NCBI GenBank assembly: GCA_024220505.1
Contig: JAKZZE010000006.1
Span: 992,001-1,056,000 of the forward strand
Source: Rhizopus arrhizus
Taxonomy: Eukaryota > Mucoromycota > Mucoromycetes > Mucorales > Rhizopodaceae
DNA length: 64,000 bases
Direction of reading: 5' to 3'
The translations under genes were made by a program, and so were the position numbers. This document shows positions 22,501 to 33,769 of this stretch, piece after piece (the first letter of the stretch is position 1; each line of letters opens with the position of its first letter). The notes beneath the pieces are model-generated. The model searched no databases, was not told where the DNA came from, and worked only from the letters and a program-made list of their open reading frames with translations.

Positions 22501-25131
22501 CTCAATGATCTACCCAATGTTCATGTGTACGTGGATGATATTGTGATTGGCACTCCAGGTGATTCCATGGAAAAACATTGTCAAGCCGTTAGTGCTGTCA
22601 TTGATAGACTCACTCAACATAACATGATCCTCAATCCTCAGAAATGTCACTTTGGCAAAAGAAGTGTTCATCTGTTGGGTTTCTGCATTTCTGAAAAAGG
22701 GAAACGCTTGGATCCACGCAAATTGACAAATATTGCTGACTGGCCTCGCCCTAAAACCGGCAGAGAAATGATGCAATGGTTGGGCACTGTCAACTACTTC
22801 CGTGCACATATCCCTTGTGCTGCCACACTCACTGCTCCTCTAGATGCGTTACGAAATGTTGCGTTCATCGATGATATTAACTGGACACCTGAACTGCAAG
22901 TTCACTTTCAAAGCATCAAGGACATATTATGTTCCAACGTTGTTTTAAGTCCTTACGATCCTGCTAAGTCTCTCTACGTTGCCACTGATGCATCCAACAC
23001 TGGGATCGGTGCAGTTCTGTTCCAAAAATTTGACGAAAAACAGTCGGATGGACTCACTGTTACCACCATCAGATACCTAGGCTTCATGGCACGTTCTTTA
23101 TCCCAATCTGAGCGAAACTATTCTGTCACTCGACGTGAACTTCTCGCTATTGTGTTTGCTTTGAAAAAGTTTCACAAATTTTTATATGGTCATCACTTTA
23201 CCTTATATTCTGATCATCGAGCGCTCACATACTTGTTCACATCAGATGAACTCAACCCCATGATGGTGGGTTGGATGGACACATTGTTGTCCTATGATTT
23301 TGACATCATCCATATACCCGGTGTACAAAACGTTTTACCTGATGCTCTTTCACGTCTTTTTCCACCTGAAAAAGAACTGGCAGGGGGTGATTCTAATAGT
23401 AGCACAGTAAAACACCAAAACCTTGCTTACAAACCAAATCTAAAAAAGGAACATGAATTAAAAATGAAAAAAGAGAACCGAAAAGTGTTCTATGTACAAA
23501 GTCCTACCAAATTCAGTGACAAGGACTATATCACTCCACCACATGAGGATCGACAAGAGATTCTTGATGTAGTCCATAAATTCGGACACTTTGGAGCTGA
23601 TCATATTGTGAAATCAATCCATAACCAAAACCTACATTGGCCAAACTTATTAGCTGATGCAGTAAATTATGTAAGCAAGTGCAATACCTGTCAAAAGTAT
23701 AATATTGCTAAAAAGGGTTATAATCCTCATCGACCTGTCTACGCTTATGTTCCTAGGGATGCCTATGCTTTTGATTTAATTGGGCCCTTTCAATCTAGTA
23801 GCAACATGTATACATATGTGTTGATTCTAGTCGACATTTGCACCAGATTCTGCGTGTTGAAACCCCTAGTAGACAAAAAGGCAAAAACCGTTGCAGGTGC
23901 CATGGTTGATACATTTTCTTTACTCGGCTATCCTAGACACTTTGTATGTAGCGATAACGGCTCTGAATTCAAAAATGAAATTTTAGAGAATCTATTCAAT
24001 GCAATGGGTATCGACAAAAGATATACCACTCCTTACCATCCCTCAGCAAATGGAGCTGCTGAACGTTATGTTCAATCTGCTAAAAAAATATTAGCAAAGT
24101 TCCTTGAAGGTGCCACTGAAGATTGGCATCATTACATTCCATCTGTACAGCTCATGATCAACAATAAGATCTCCACACGCTTGCAGACCACACCCTTTTC
24201 ATTGATGTTTGCTCGCAACATAAATGACTTCATTGAATACAGGGATGATGCTGGTGAATTAAAAAAGAAGGAGTACATGCCGCACGATGAGTTGTTGAAA
24301 AGAATAGACTACATGTCGCAAGTGGTCTTCCCTGCTATACAGGATAGAACCGACCTTTACACCAAAAGGCAAAAAGAAAAAGCTGACAGCAAAAATCGTC
24401 AGTCCACATTCCCGGAAGGAAGTTACGTAATGGTGCGTGACAGAGAGCAGTACAATAGTCTCTCCCCGGCTTACAAAGGTCCATATCGTGTTGCACGTCA
24501 AGTACAAGGTGGTGCTTATATACTTCGTGATGTTGACGAAACGCTCATGTCTCGAAATTATTCTCCAGAAGAATTAAAGATCATTTCACAGGATGAAGTC
24601 ATTCCAAAAGATGAATTGTACGAAATGGAGGCAATCATCAATCATAGAGGCGAACCTGGAAACAGGGAATATCTCGTACGCTGGAAAAATTACAGCAAAG
24701 ACGATGATAGCTGGTTAACTGCTGAAGCATTTACTGATCCCGAGTCCATTAACATTTATTGGCGCAAACTGGGTAAATCCATAAACCAAAAGGGTGAAGT
24801 AGTAAAAAAGAAAAATAATGAGGCTGAAAAGAATAAAAAGCAAAAATTGCCCTCAGACTACGCCCCTAGTAAATTATTGACTACGGCAAACATGAATGAA
24901 CAGTCAAAGTCTGGAATCATGTCGCACAATAGACAATCTCACAATACAAAAGAAAAAAAGAAACGCCAATCCAAACGTAATGGCAACACTTTATCCAGAT
25001 ATCCCAAACGAAGACTACACCAAAATCAAGAAAGCTCTGATCGAAGAACAGATCATCATGAAGGCTTCGTAAAAAATACCGTGACTGCAAATAATAATCT
25101 TAGGCACAGTAAGCGCATTAAGAGAAATTAG
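19600..25131 (+). CDS. Element II Gag-Pol polyprotein, intact (1,843 aa)
   Basis: The start ATG (MAVITRNNRPTR) lies 43 nt after the LTR. Gag contains a coiled-coil region and a CCHC-like finger (CRYCGDKYTPGHLDKC, ~500). Protease has LVDTGADISF (~663). RT has DPRKINALL and VYVDDIVI (~977). RNase H has VATDASNTGIGAVLF (~1128). Integrase has an HHCC zinc region (~1325-1365) and the triad VDICTRF, SDNGSEF, GAAERYV (~1411-1487). A chromodomain (YEMEAIINHRGEPGNREYLVRWKNY, ~1675-1720) and a basic tail follow. There is no stop or frameshift, and Gag and Pol are one frame. This is the best candidate in the window for an active chromodomain element, although its 5' LTR is destroyed by element I. Confidence 0.95.
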   Translation: MAVITRNNRPTRTSRASISSVSSLSSVVSEVTSSRPVSPVAPGLDNFSDRPGSPSYVEMVTGSRSRSPSPADSVSGAIGERLNSLSIKKDESSLVRGDAISLSTAEDDVVMEDAPLNNARRAISGEKKNASRYSKSVSNNKSRSYEKLNHFHRKYDETTGLLDKLVEKRDLEEDESKRKALKIQIREYREDLEYYEERITKLDEIIANEISRKVNEVGSNTNNTRESEPTIPIKVIPLFRLLVSAAYSLKHYNASKISPDDVKNDNAFKTVKDFIRKFETVLKHYNVNIDKNGLRYLQVSIENGQDDRSINWLQHKLTVADFKNSNWEGIKAALIGKFGESFTYLQYRQKLMRIRQLNSEYLNTYVDRYIDLMTKAKFADSSLAVMHFLGTLIAPVKDCLERKLAEIRAKKNAEFILEDDSLSNIQTIIENNKMHFIEECKKSFPDLKNQERPQLKSANNKAPRLTETKRKFHGDEQRYFPENKNRERNFHKRPAHSMPKCRYCGDKYTPGHLDKCREMEKRRDHYINKDTGFRAHKDAPKNYTGNFSQRRRSFEEKVHNRNDSRIAVHNVEKVEKQTITESEIMQTHPADEVMNDLLNDDEVISPFQKALKQVQEKKKHKQGNVRCYSLKTKEETHPTMLQSPYSLHTPFLLNDHRLIALVDTGADISFISKNAVNKLKLSVIPVHGSLLLADKEKTVKRVGVTDKLNVGYKGQIIAHEFEVLNMHDKIDAIFGRDILPILGIHLTGVATNWDDNKVKFDDSIEDSEYIPNVSNAGTPDEHEALLLTLQSHIDKNQQIDVHSLCNLPEAVVKIDTPHGKHAHVRQYPIANKMMPIFDEAVKTWLENGVIIRAPPSPWNSPITFAPKKDANGNPTDYRPCIDPRKINALLESDNYPLPLIDDIFHDLAGSTIFTSLDLKSAFHRLPIRKSDQVKTTFTHRNKQYMFRSAPFGLKHVSSHFMRIMNLILNDLPNVHVYVDDIVIGTPGDSMEKHCQAVSAVIDRLTQHNMILNPQKCHFGKRSVHLLGFCISEKGKRLDPRKLTNIADWPRPKTGREMMQWLGTVNYFRAHIPCAATLTAPLDALRNVAFIDDINWTPELQVHFQSIKDILCSNVVLSPYDPAKSLYVATDASNTGIGAVLFQKFDEKQSDGLTVTTIRYLGFMARSLSQSERNYSVTRRELLAIVFALKKFHKFLYGHHFTLYSDHRALTYLFTSDELNPMMVGWMDTLLSYDFDIIHIPGVQNVLPDALSRLFPPEKELAGGDSNSSTVKHQNLAYKPNLKKEHELKMKKENRKVFYVQSPTKFSDKDYITPPHEDRQEILDVVHKFGHFGADHIVKSIHNQNLHWPNLLADAVNYVSKCNTCQKYNIAKKGYNPHRPVYAYVPRDAYAFDLIGPFQSSSNMYTYVLILVDICTRFCVLKPLVDKKAKTVAGAMVDTFSLLGYPRHFVCSDNGSEFKNEILENLFNAMGIDKRYTTPYHPSANGAAERYVQSAKKILAKFLEGATEDWHHYIPSVQLMINNKISTRLQTTPFSLMFARNINDFIEYRDDAGELKKKEYMPHDELLKRIDYMSQVVFPAIQDRTDLYTKRQKEKADSKNRQSTFPEGSYVMVRDREQYNSLSPAYKGPYRVARQVQGGAYILRDVDETLMSRNYSPEELKIISQDEVIPKDELYEMEAIINHRGEPGNREYLVRWKNYSKDDDSWLTAEAFTDPESINIYWRKLGKSINQKGEVVKKKNNEAEKNKKQKLPSDYAPSKLLTTANMNEQSKSGIMSHNRQSHNTKEKKKRQSKRNGNTLSRYPKRRLHQNQESSDRRTDHHEGFVKNTVTANNNLRHSKRIKRN

Positions 25132-25192
25132 GTCACACAAAAATTTATAGCTGTTCAAACACTTCCCATTCAACTTCCAAACGTTGATACCA

Positions 25193-25207
25193 ACTGGTAG
25201 GGGGTGA
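25193..25207 (+). promoter_or_regulatory. Polypurine tract of element II
   Basis: AACTGGTAGGGGGTGA ends immediately before the 3' LTR. Such tracts prime plus-strand DNA synthesis. Confidence 0.8.
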
Positions 25208-25417
25208 TGTCGTGTTTGGTCATTAATGATGTCTTTATTTATTATTTTATGATTGATCTCAGTCAAGCCTACGTCAGACTATATAATTAATAGTCAGACA
25301 ATATAATCCAGGGTTCATTCTAAATTATTAGTTCCCCTCCTTTTTCTTACTTAATAAATAGTAGTTGTTAGCTATTGACTTCTTACTGTTTTCATATTAT
25401 AAGTACCAAACATCTCA
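25208..25417 (+). repeat. 3' LTR of element II
   Basis: The 210-bp repeat starts TGTCGTGTTTGG and ends CAAACATCTCA. It is the only complete LTR of this family in the window. The right flank is the interior of a mariner-2 element. Confidence 0.9.
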
Positions 25418-26476
25418 CCATGCTCAGTTGTAAGCTCTACTTCATCCTCCAAAATCTCTTTGTACAGTGTTTTATCCATATTACCATTGATTTTGCACAT
25501 CTAACCAACCCCAGCATAGGTAATGGCACTCCACAGCATGATATTGCCTCTACCGTATTTAACGGTCATCTTGACGTGATGGGATTTCAGGCTTTCTCCG
25601 GATCAAATCCAAGTCCAGGTGCGTCCATCAGAGTTAAATCTATTGATTTTTGTCTCGTCCGACAAAACAACGAGTTCCCAGTCATCTACTGTCCAGTCCT
25701 TGTGAGCCATACACCAAGAAAGCCTCTTGCGAATGTTTTTCGCACTAAGCAAAGGCTTCTTCGGCTTCGCAATCGCACCAAGACCGGCCTTACGAAGGGC
25801 TCTGCACACGTTATTGACACTTACTTTTCTTTCAGTGTCTTTTTCTAGCTCCTTAGCCACCTTTGTTGCACTGGATATGCGGTTGTTGGTCACTAGGCGC
25901 ACACAATAGCGTTCATCAGCTGCAGACAGTAACTTGGGTCGGCCGCCTTTTGGCTGTCCAAGTCCAAAGCAATGGGATTTTTGGAGTCTCCCAACAGCAC
26001 TCTTACTCAAGCCAGTAATCCATTCCACTTCCCGAACCGACTTACCTTGTTGAAGTAAAGAAATTGCTTGAACAACTGTATCTTGAGAGACTTGTTTTAT
26101 GTTGAGATATAATGAGCGAGTAATAAATCAGTAGGAGCTTAAAACTTCAGCAGTGAGTAAAGTTCGACTTAGAGACGTACAATGCACATTTGTAAGCAGT
26201 TTGGTACATCTATACAACTTGTGGGTCGCTATTTCATCGTTTTTTGTTTTTTTTTTTCAAAAGTGCCGCAAAACTGTCCCAATGCACCGCTTGTTTTCTA
26301 CCCCCTCTATCTCCGTCTGCGCTGTTTTAATTTGTTTTTGCTTTACATTTTTTGGTACTACAAGATTTTGGCTATCGAACGATATACAATAAGGTGTACA
26401 TTAGCTTAACAACTATGGAGCCACAAGCCCTAGAAGAGAAAATTACGAAACATTGGGACAGTTTTGCGGGTCACTG
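25418..26476 (-). mobile_element. mariner-2b, right-hand fragment with broken transposase
   Basis: The sequence matches 44495-45547 of mariner-2a throughout; the left ~600 bp are missing at the LTR-II junction. The right inverted arm ends at 26476, followed by TA (26477-26478). A minus-strand transposase piece (26028-25603) shows a helix-turn-helix (ITGLSKSAVGRLQ) and the first catalytic aspartate (LSDETKINRF). Its start codon context reads ATA where ATG is expected. It is non-functional. Confidence 0.88.
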
Positions 26477-26478
26477 TA

Positions 26479-26583
26479 TGTTCTGGTCTTAGTTTACCAG
26501 CAATACAAATAGGCACATCTGTGACGACTGGACTCTCAGGCCCCTTCTTGTTATCAAAACCGGTCAGCGGCAAGGAATCACCA
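26479..26583 (-). pseudogene. Retroelement IV protease region, distal piece
   Basis: On the minus strand this reads GDSLPLTGFDNKKGPESP..., continuing the protease of element IV that breaks off at 32596. It is separated from it by element III and cut on the other side by mariner-2b. RT and integrase of element IV are not in the window. Confidence 0.75.
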
Positions 26584-26924
26584 TGTCATGTTTTGACATG
26601 TCAATAAGATACAGTCTTATCATTCTGGACTAAATCTTTACAAATGAGTTTGAATAAGAATAGAACCTGATAATTATCACTGCCCTAAACAGCCAAGTTT
26701 CACTTTCATCTCAACAGTTGATTATTAACATCAGTCTATAAAATTTTTCTTATACATGTCAAATCATATCGGTCGTAACTATTTTTGTCATCTAATCTCA
26801 GGTCTTGCTCAACTAATATAAATAGCCTTGAAATCTTTCTTTAATAAAAGTATTCGACTTTAGAACTATTGTTCGGTCTCGTTAATTCTTCTTTATCTTA
26901 TTTTTGAATACTTAAAACACTTCA
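26584..26924 (+). repeat. 5' LTR of element III
   Basis: The repeat starts TGTCATGTTTTGACATGTC (a perfect inverted motif at its tip) and ends TTAAAACACTTCA. It contains TATAAATAGCCTTG, then AATAAAAG. Confidence 0.95.
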
Positions 26925-26968
26925 TTTTTTTTTAACGAATTCTGAACTCCCAATCACAAAAAGCAAAT

Positions 26969-29900
26969 ATGGCTAACGAAGATCAATCTCTTAATACTTT
27001 CACTCATGGTGAAACTGGTGTGTTTAGAACAAACATAGAGGAAACATCAAAAGTCATCGAAGATACCGAAATGGCTAGTGAACAAGAGGACCCTTCTACT
27101 CCCCACCAAAGTACTCAAGCCGAAGACCCTTCCGTTGACGCTGTCATGGGTCTTAGGGTGACACTAGAAAACCTTAGACAGCAAATAGCTCGTGCTGTTG
27201 TGACTGGTGCTACCCAAGAAGATTTGCTGAAGTTGCAGGAGCGAGCAGTAAACATCCAAAACTGCATCAAATTCCTTGATGAAGCTCAAGCGTTTTGTGT
27301 CCCTCCTCCTCCATCTACCAATGATGCGACTTTTAGTTCTGGTATCTCAAGTAGAAATCCTCACCCTCGCCTGGATCATCTTATCCCTTCGGATCTCCCA
27401 GTATGGCAGTGGCGTGGTAACGTCTGGAGAAAGGATGCTGACATCCATGACTCAGTGGAAGACTTGCTTGATACTTTTTCTTTAATAATTGAATCTAATG
27501 GCTTGTCTGTTGATGCTAGTTGGTCTCGCCTAGTTCCCATCAAAATGAACAGGGATCAACGATCATGGTTCAACGAAGTATTAAAAGGGCGTAGCTTGAC
27601 TTGGTCTGAGGTCCGTAAAATAATAATCAAGACTTATGCTGCACAAGACGTAGCCCAGGAACTGGAGCACATGGACCAACTCTTATCACTTAAGATGGGA
27701 TCAATGGAATCTATCGAAGCATTCACAGATAGGTTTCAAAGAATCCGCAGAGCTGCCAAGTGGGATGATGATATCAAGACAGCCTCCATCTACAAGCGTG
27801 CTTTGCCAAACTTTTTACGTCAGGAGGTCTCTCGCTCCTTGTTAAATCTTGGAAGAGATCAACAAGACTCCGTGACAAAAGTTGCAGCAAAAGCTAGAAT
27901 GGTCTTGTCATCCAACTTGTGTTCTGAGGTGGGCAATCCAAGTCGTTAAGAGTCTGCCCCTTCCAAGCCCTCATCTTCATCTCTCCTAGCAAGTGGAACA
28001 GAGGCATCAAAATACAACCCAAAGAACTTCAACTCATCAAGTAACTTACTGGGTACTATGAAGAAACATCCTTCAGTTGGAAATCTGAAAAATAAATTCC
28101 GTTGCGCAATCCATGGTCTTGCAAACCATACAACTGAAAAATGTAACAAATACAAGGATCTACTGAACAAAAATCCTTCTTTGGTAAATTCGTCTCTTGG
28201 TACATCTAGTCCTCCCTTGTCTTTTGTTTCGGTTGCCAAAAACTGCTATCGTTGCTTGGGTAATGTTCCCTGGTCAAAAGAACATGCTGCTCGCTGTCCT
28301 CGCGACAAACCCTATCATGGCCCTAGTAAGGCTATACGTTCTGTTCGCTTGGACACTTCAAGATCCAATGGTAGCAAGCCTAACCTCACCATCACTCCTC
28401 AAGCTAGACCACAACAGGCATCTTCCAAGGTGTCTAGTGGTGATAGCAACTTGATGGACGTAGATGACGATGGTTATCCAGTTAACTATGATTGTAAGAA
28501 ATTAACAAAACAGAATGAAGTATTTAAAAGTACTAACCATTCTTTAATTGTACCTATCACTATAGAAAATGTGAACACTATGGCCCTGGTTGATAGTGGT
28601 TCCTCTTTTAGCTCGATAGACACAAATTTTGTTAATAAATACAATATTGCAGTTGATAGAAATGTATCTGGTTCCGTTATTCTTGCTACAAGTGATAATG
28701 TTAGTAAACGTTTCGGTACAACCAAATTTCCATTAAGTGTTATTTACGGTGATAATGATAAAAATCTTATTCATACATCCCATTCTTTTGAAGTCCTTCC
28801 TCTTTCCTTGGATACTGAAGTTGTAATAGGATTAGATCTAATGCACAAGTTGAACATTCTTGTTACCAACTTAGCTATCAGACATCCTAACCTTGCACCA
28901 GTTATTGACAAAGAGATTACGGATGATACACCTGAACCTAACAAAGCTCCTTTCGGTACACCTGAGCAACAAGCTCATTTCCATAATGCTGTTAAACCAT
29001 TTGTTGATCAAAATGCCTTAATACCTAAGAATTCATTCTGTACTGTACCAGAGTCAGTTATACGTTTAGATACTGTTAAAGGAAAAACTGCTTACCGTGC
29101 ACCATATCGTACTCCTTTTAAATTACTACCAATCATGCGTGAATGTATTGACACTTGGTTAAAGGATGAAGTTATTGAACGTGCATCACCTAATTCAGAT
29201 TGGAATTCTCCTTTAACATTGGCACCTAAGAAAGACTTGCTTGGTAATCTCACAGGACATCGACCCTGTCTCGATCCTCGCTTGTTAAATTCTATTCTTG
29301 TGTCAAATGATAGACATCCTATTCCAAAGATTGAAGAGATTTTCGATCGATTACAAGGATCAACTATTTTTACCACTCTTGATCTTCGACAAGCATTTCA
29401 TCGATTCCAAATCTATGAGCCTGATCGTATTAAGACCACATTCACTTTTGAAGGTCAACAATACCAATTTAGAGGTTGTCCATTTGGTTTGAAACATATT
29501 GCTTCCCGTTATCAACGAGTGATTAATATAGTGTTACGTGATTTATCTTATGCACAGGCTTTTGTTGATGATATCATCATATTTTCCAAGTCTTATGAGG
29601 AACACATCACACATGTGCAAAACATAATTCAGAGATTAACTAAAGTGAATTTGATCCTTAACCCAGACAAGTGTCATTTTGCGCAGTCTACTGTTTACTT
29701 GCTTGGTTTCTGTGTTGATGCCAAAGGGTCTCGACTCGATCCTCGTAAAGTTACAAACGCTTTGACTTGGCCTAGACCTTCATCTGGAAAAGAGATTCAA
29801 CGCTTTTTAGGACTGGTAAATTATTTTAGAAAATACTTGCCAAATATTTCTGAAGTCACTGCACCTTTGGACAAATTACGTTTCGAAGGTAAACTTGATA

Positions 29901-31832
29901 AACTTTGGACATCTGAACAAGAAAGAGCTTTTGAAAAGATCAAGGCATTATTGTCTTCTGCGCCACTTCTTCATCATCCAGATCTAGAACAACCTTTTTA
30001 TGTTGCTACTGATGCTAGTAACTATTCAATTGGTGCTGTTCTTTACCAAGTTATCAAAAATGAGACTCGATATATCGGTTTCATGGCACGCTCACTTTCT
30101 ACATCTGAAAAGAATTATTCTACTACTAAACGTGAGCTATTAGCAGTGATATTTGCACTAAAGAAGTTTCATCCATTTTTGTGGGGTAATCCATTCACCT
30201 TATACACTGATCACAAGGCCTTGACTTATCTCCACACCCAGCCTGTAGCTAACGCTATGATGATCAATTGGCTGGACACTATACTGGATTATAACTTCAA
30301 AATCATCCATCGACCTGGTATTCAAAATATTCTACCAGATGCTTTGTCGCGTCTTTTCGAACCTGAAAAAACGCTGGAGGGGGATAATAAAACCATCAAA
30401 ACAATCGTCACTTCCCAAATTATCAATTCTAACGGATCAATTCTTACATCCAGAATGATGATGCCTGCTGACTTGATGACCCCAGCACCAGAAGACAGAC
30501 AAAAGCTACTCATGGATACACATTTAGAAGGACACCGTGGAGCTCAAGCAATCGTAACAGCTTTACATAGTGATGGTATTCACTGGACAAAGCTCAAGGA
30601 AGATGCACTTGAAATAATACGTAGTTGTCCTGATTGCCAAAAATTCAATATCGCAAAGCACGGATACAATCCCTTGACCTCAATCTATGCTGATGCACCT
30701 TGGGATCACATCTGTATCGACACAGCCGGACCTTTCCCTACTTCAGTACAAGGTAATCAATACATCCTTCTGGTAGTGGACGTCTTTACACGATATTGTG
30801 TACTCAAAGCCTTGCCCGATAAATCTTCTCTCACTATTGCACTTGCATTAAGGAGTATCTTATCGCTCTTTGGTCGACCAAAAATTATCCAAAGTGATAA
30901 TGGTACTGAGTATGTCAATGAACTCGTCAGACTGTATGTTGAATCATCCGGTATTGATCATCGTCTCATATCAGCTTATCATCCCCGAGCTAACGGTATA
31001 GTCGAACGATGGGTTGGCAAAGCAAAAAATATTTTGCACAAAAGATTACAAGGCAGAACTGAGGATTGGGACTTGTATGTTGACAGTACCCAAGAAGCCC
31101 TCAACAATACGCATACAGCTTTACACGGCACTAGACCTTTCTCATTGATGTTTGCAAGACGTCCCAATGAAAACAAGGATTATAATAACGTGCTGGACAA
31201 AACTAAATCGCCTGAAACGATGAAACAGTTAGAAACTAGAATTAACGAGTTTAATGACACTGTCTTACCTGCTATTCGTGAAAAAAATAAAAACTTCACA
31301 AGCTGCTTCTCGAGACAAGTTCAACCAAACTCACAGAATTCTATCCGATATCCCCACTGGTAGTCAAGTCACGCTCAAGAATGTAAACCGTGTTGCAAAA
31401 AGTGATCCCCTCTACGTTGGTAATTACACCGTCAAAAGAAAAACTCAAGGTGGTTCATATGTGTTGGTTGATGCAACTGGAGCACTCTTACCAAGAGATG
31501 TACCTCCATCGCAAATAAAGGTTATTTCCCAGGAAGTATCCTTATCCAATACTGATCAATCTGAATCATACGATGTTGAGGCAGTTTTACACCATAAGGG
31601 ATCACCGGGTAATTACTTATATAAAGTTCGATGGAAAGGTTATGGAGTAGAAGATGACACTTGGGAACCGGCTAGTCATTTCCATGATTACAGACCGATC
31701 CAAAAATATTGGTCACGTCTAAGTGAACAAGAACCAGCGCGCGAGGTTCAGCTTGTTCCTAAAAAAGATACGACTAAGAAAAGAAAAAACGTGCATCGCA
31801 GTGTAACTAACTCTAAAAGAAACAGACGTTAA
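26969..31832 (+). pseudogene. Element III Gag-Pol, one stop and one frameshift
   Basis: The start MANEDQSLNTF lies 44 nt after the LTR. Gag runs to an in-frame TAA at 27947-27949; the same frame continues directly into two Cys/His motifs (CAIHGLANHTTEKC; CYRCLGNVPWSKEHAARC). Protease (LVDSGSSFS), RT (AFVDDIIIF, near 29564), RNase H (VATDASNYSIGAVLY) and integrase (VVDVFTRYC, SDNGTEY, GIVERWV) follow. Near 31286-31292 an extra A in an A run shifts the frame by one. The remaining frame to 31832 encodes the integrase tail and a chromodomain (YDVEAVLHHKGSPGNYLYKVRWKGYG). The TAA could be a translational control stop, but a CAA-to-TAA mutation is simpler. Confidence 0.9.
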
Positions 31833-32254
31833 TACATTGACCTTCTTCCACCAACTTTCATTAACTATACATATACGTTACCAGCAAATTACGCAATTAT
31901 AAAATATTTACAAGGATAGTAAAAAATGAATTATTTCTCATACCTTAATATTTTTCAATATGCACATTTGTACGCAGTCACATTTACAGACAAACATCAC
32001 TTTAGCAATAAATTCCTGTTCAGGGTTTATTATCGCCTAAATGCTTTGTTCCATTCTTGAACACTATACTTTATATGTTTATATAAAGAGCCACTATACG
32101 TTATATGACCTAACCCTACCAAGCACCTATTTATTACAACAAATAGAGCTCATCTTGACATCTCAAACCTCATTTTCGACATTCACCTAAACAAACATAT
32201 TTTCACTTGCCACATTAATTCCAGAAAAGATAGTTACAACCTGGAAGGGGGCAA

Positions 32255-32595
32255 TGTCATGTTTTGACATGTCAATAAGATACAGTCTTATCATTCTGGA
32301 CTAAATCTTTACAAATGAGTTTGAATAAGAATAGAACCTGATAATTATCACTGCCCTAAACAGCCAAGTTTCACTTTCATCTCAACAGTTGATTATTAAC
32401 ATCAGTCTATAAAATTTTTCTTATACATGTCAAATCATATCGGTCGTAACTATTTTTGTCATCTAATCTCAGGTCTTGCTCAACTAATATAAATAGCCTT
32501 GAAATCTTTCTTTAATAAAAGTATTCGACTTTAGAACTATTGTTCGGTCTCGTTAATTCTTCTTTATCTTATTTTTGAATACTTAAAACACTTCA
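32255..32595 (+). repeat. 3' LTR of element III
   Basis: I see no difference from the 5' LTR, which implies a recent insertion. A third, solo copy lies at 36546-36886. Confidence 0.95.
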
Positions 32596-33768
32596 CACCA
32601 CTTGGTTCCAGACCCAAGGAGTCAGCTAGTCCTTTCCCAATCACGCTTACGCTAGCGCCAGTATCAAACACCGCTTCAACAGGCTTGTCTTTGATCATAA
32701 CAACTCCACGCAAGGGTGAACTAACACGCATTCGTTGTAGACTATACGGATAACAGTACACCGACACACCATCATCCATATCCGATGTCATCGAAGCTTG
32801 TTCGTCATCGCTAGCATCATCTTCGAAACACATAGAGGATAGGTCAGTCGATGATTCGTCAGACAGACTATCTTCTATCTCCCAGTCTTGATCGACCACA
32901 TTGACTACAGCTGGATTGGTAGCACTTCCAGCTTCTCCTACCCTGTTGTCACCAGTTCTTTGATCTACTTCCATAGCATCTGCCGGCTTCCTCAATTTGC
33001 GCTTATTTTCTCGCAAGAAACGGATACCATCCACCATGTCTTTTTGAGCTTTAGCATCCAAGGCAATCAATTCTGTGGCAGTGATATCCGCCTTACACTG
33101 ATCAAGAATATCCCATATGGTACGACCACCTCTTAGTTTTACAGGTAAACGCCTTGCTTTCTTACGAGGAGCCCTTTTCTTAACCGGTTTATTAGGCGTC
33201 ACCCCACTTGGCAGCACTTCGCGACTCACAACATTATTGAATAGTCTGTCGCCAGTAGCATTGACCCCAGATTCAGCAGGAATACCATTAGCAGACACCC
33301 AATTTCCATTATGTCCCATGCTTCCAAAGTGGGTACCATTATTTGCTAACACTCCTCCATGAGCATTACCCACTACCGATGGTCCTTGGCCATTAGGCAA
33401 AACAGTACCACCCATTGTACCCGAAGGCCCCGGTGCACCAACAGGAATATCAGCAGGGAAATTTGCTGGAGCACCGCCATAAACACCGCTAGGAGGAAGT
33501 GGAGCCACCAAATTTCCAGGACCCGACCCGACTGGATTATCACCACGCGTGACAATACGTTTAGCCACCCTACCAGGCCCAGCAGCAACCGATGGAGGAC
33601 CATCCGCTCTTCTTTTGACATACACCTCGCCGGTGTCACAGAAGGCCTCCTCACGCACCGTGTCGACTAATTTGATATCGACTTGATCATTTGATAAATG
33701 AATTAGAGGACTTATAGTTTCAGTACGAACATCAGTAACCTCCTCTACTGATGTTCTGACCCTTTTCC
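32596..33768 (-). CDS. Retroelement IV Pol N-terminus (linker and protease), truncated by element III
   Basis: This minus-strand frame is entered by a -1 shift at 33763-33769. A long glycine- and proline-rich linker with basic patches is followed by the aspartic protease motif AVFDTGASVSVIG near the element III junction. The residues after LEPSGV belong to LTR-III and are not native; the native continuation is at 26583-26479. The first ATG (33658) lies 37 codons into the frame and is not needed if frameshifting supplies expression. RT and integrase are not present. Confidence 0.8.
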
Positions 33769-33769
33769 C
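33727..33769 (-). promoter_or_regulatory. -1 ribosomal frameshift signal between gag and pol of element IV
   Basis: On the minus strand, slippery heptamer G GGA AAA (33769-33763) sits in the Gag frame as TCG GGA AAA. After a 6-nt spacer comes a perfect 11-bp stem, GAACATCAGTA paired with TACTGATGTTC (33756-33746 and 33737-33727), with an 8-nt loop. The Gag stop TAG is 12 nt after the heptamer, inside the stem. Slipping back one base leads directly into the Pol frame. Heptamer, spacer and hairpin all match the usual layout of -1 signals. Confidence 0.88.

Larger units (their letters stand above)
11608..25417 (+). mobile_element. LTR element II (Ty3/gypsy, chromovirus type), invaded by element I
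   Basis: The element has LTRs starting TGTCGTGTTTGG and ending CATCTCA, an open 1,843-codon Gag-Pol and a polypurine tract. Its 5' LTR was invaded by element I at TTAGC. The left flank is Tc1-b and the right flank is mariner-2; the flanking pentamers (CATGG and CCATG) do not match. The element therefore does not sit in one simple target: its ends come from two different loci, or one flank was deleted. Confidence 0.88.
26584..32595 (+). mobile_element. LTR element III (Ty3/gypsy, chromovirus type), complete with two lesions
   Basis: Identical-looking 341-bp LTRs (26584-26924 and 32255-32595) are flanked by perfect CACCA duplications (26579-26583 and 32596-32600). A polypurine tract (GGAAGGGGGCAA) lies at 32243-32254. 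The target is the protease region of element IV. A nine-T run follows the 5' LTR. The coding frame has one stop and one frameshift. Confidence 0.95.

Noticed and set aside
27947..27949. Gag stop of element III as a programmed readthrough stop
   Set aside because: The related chromodomain elements I and II have no stop here, and this copy has another lesion, so a mutation is simpler. It is not fully excluded.
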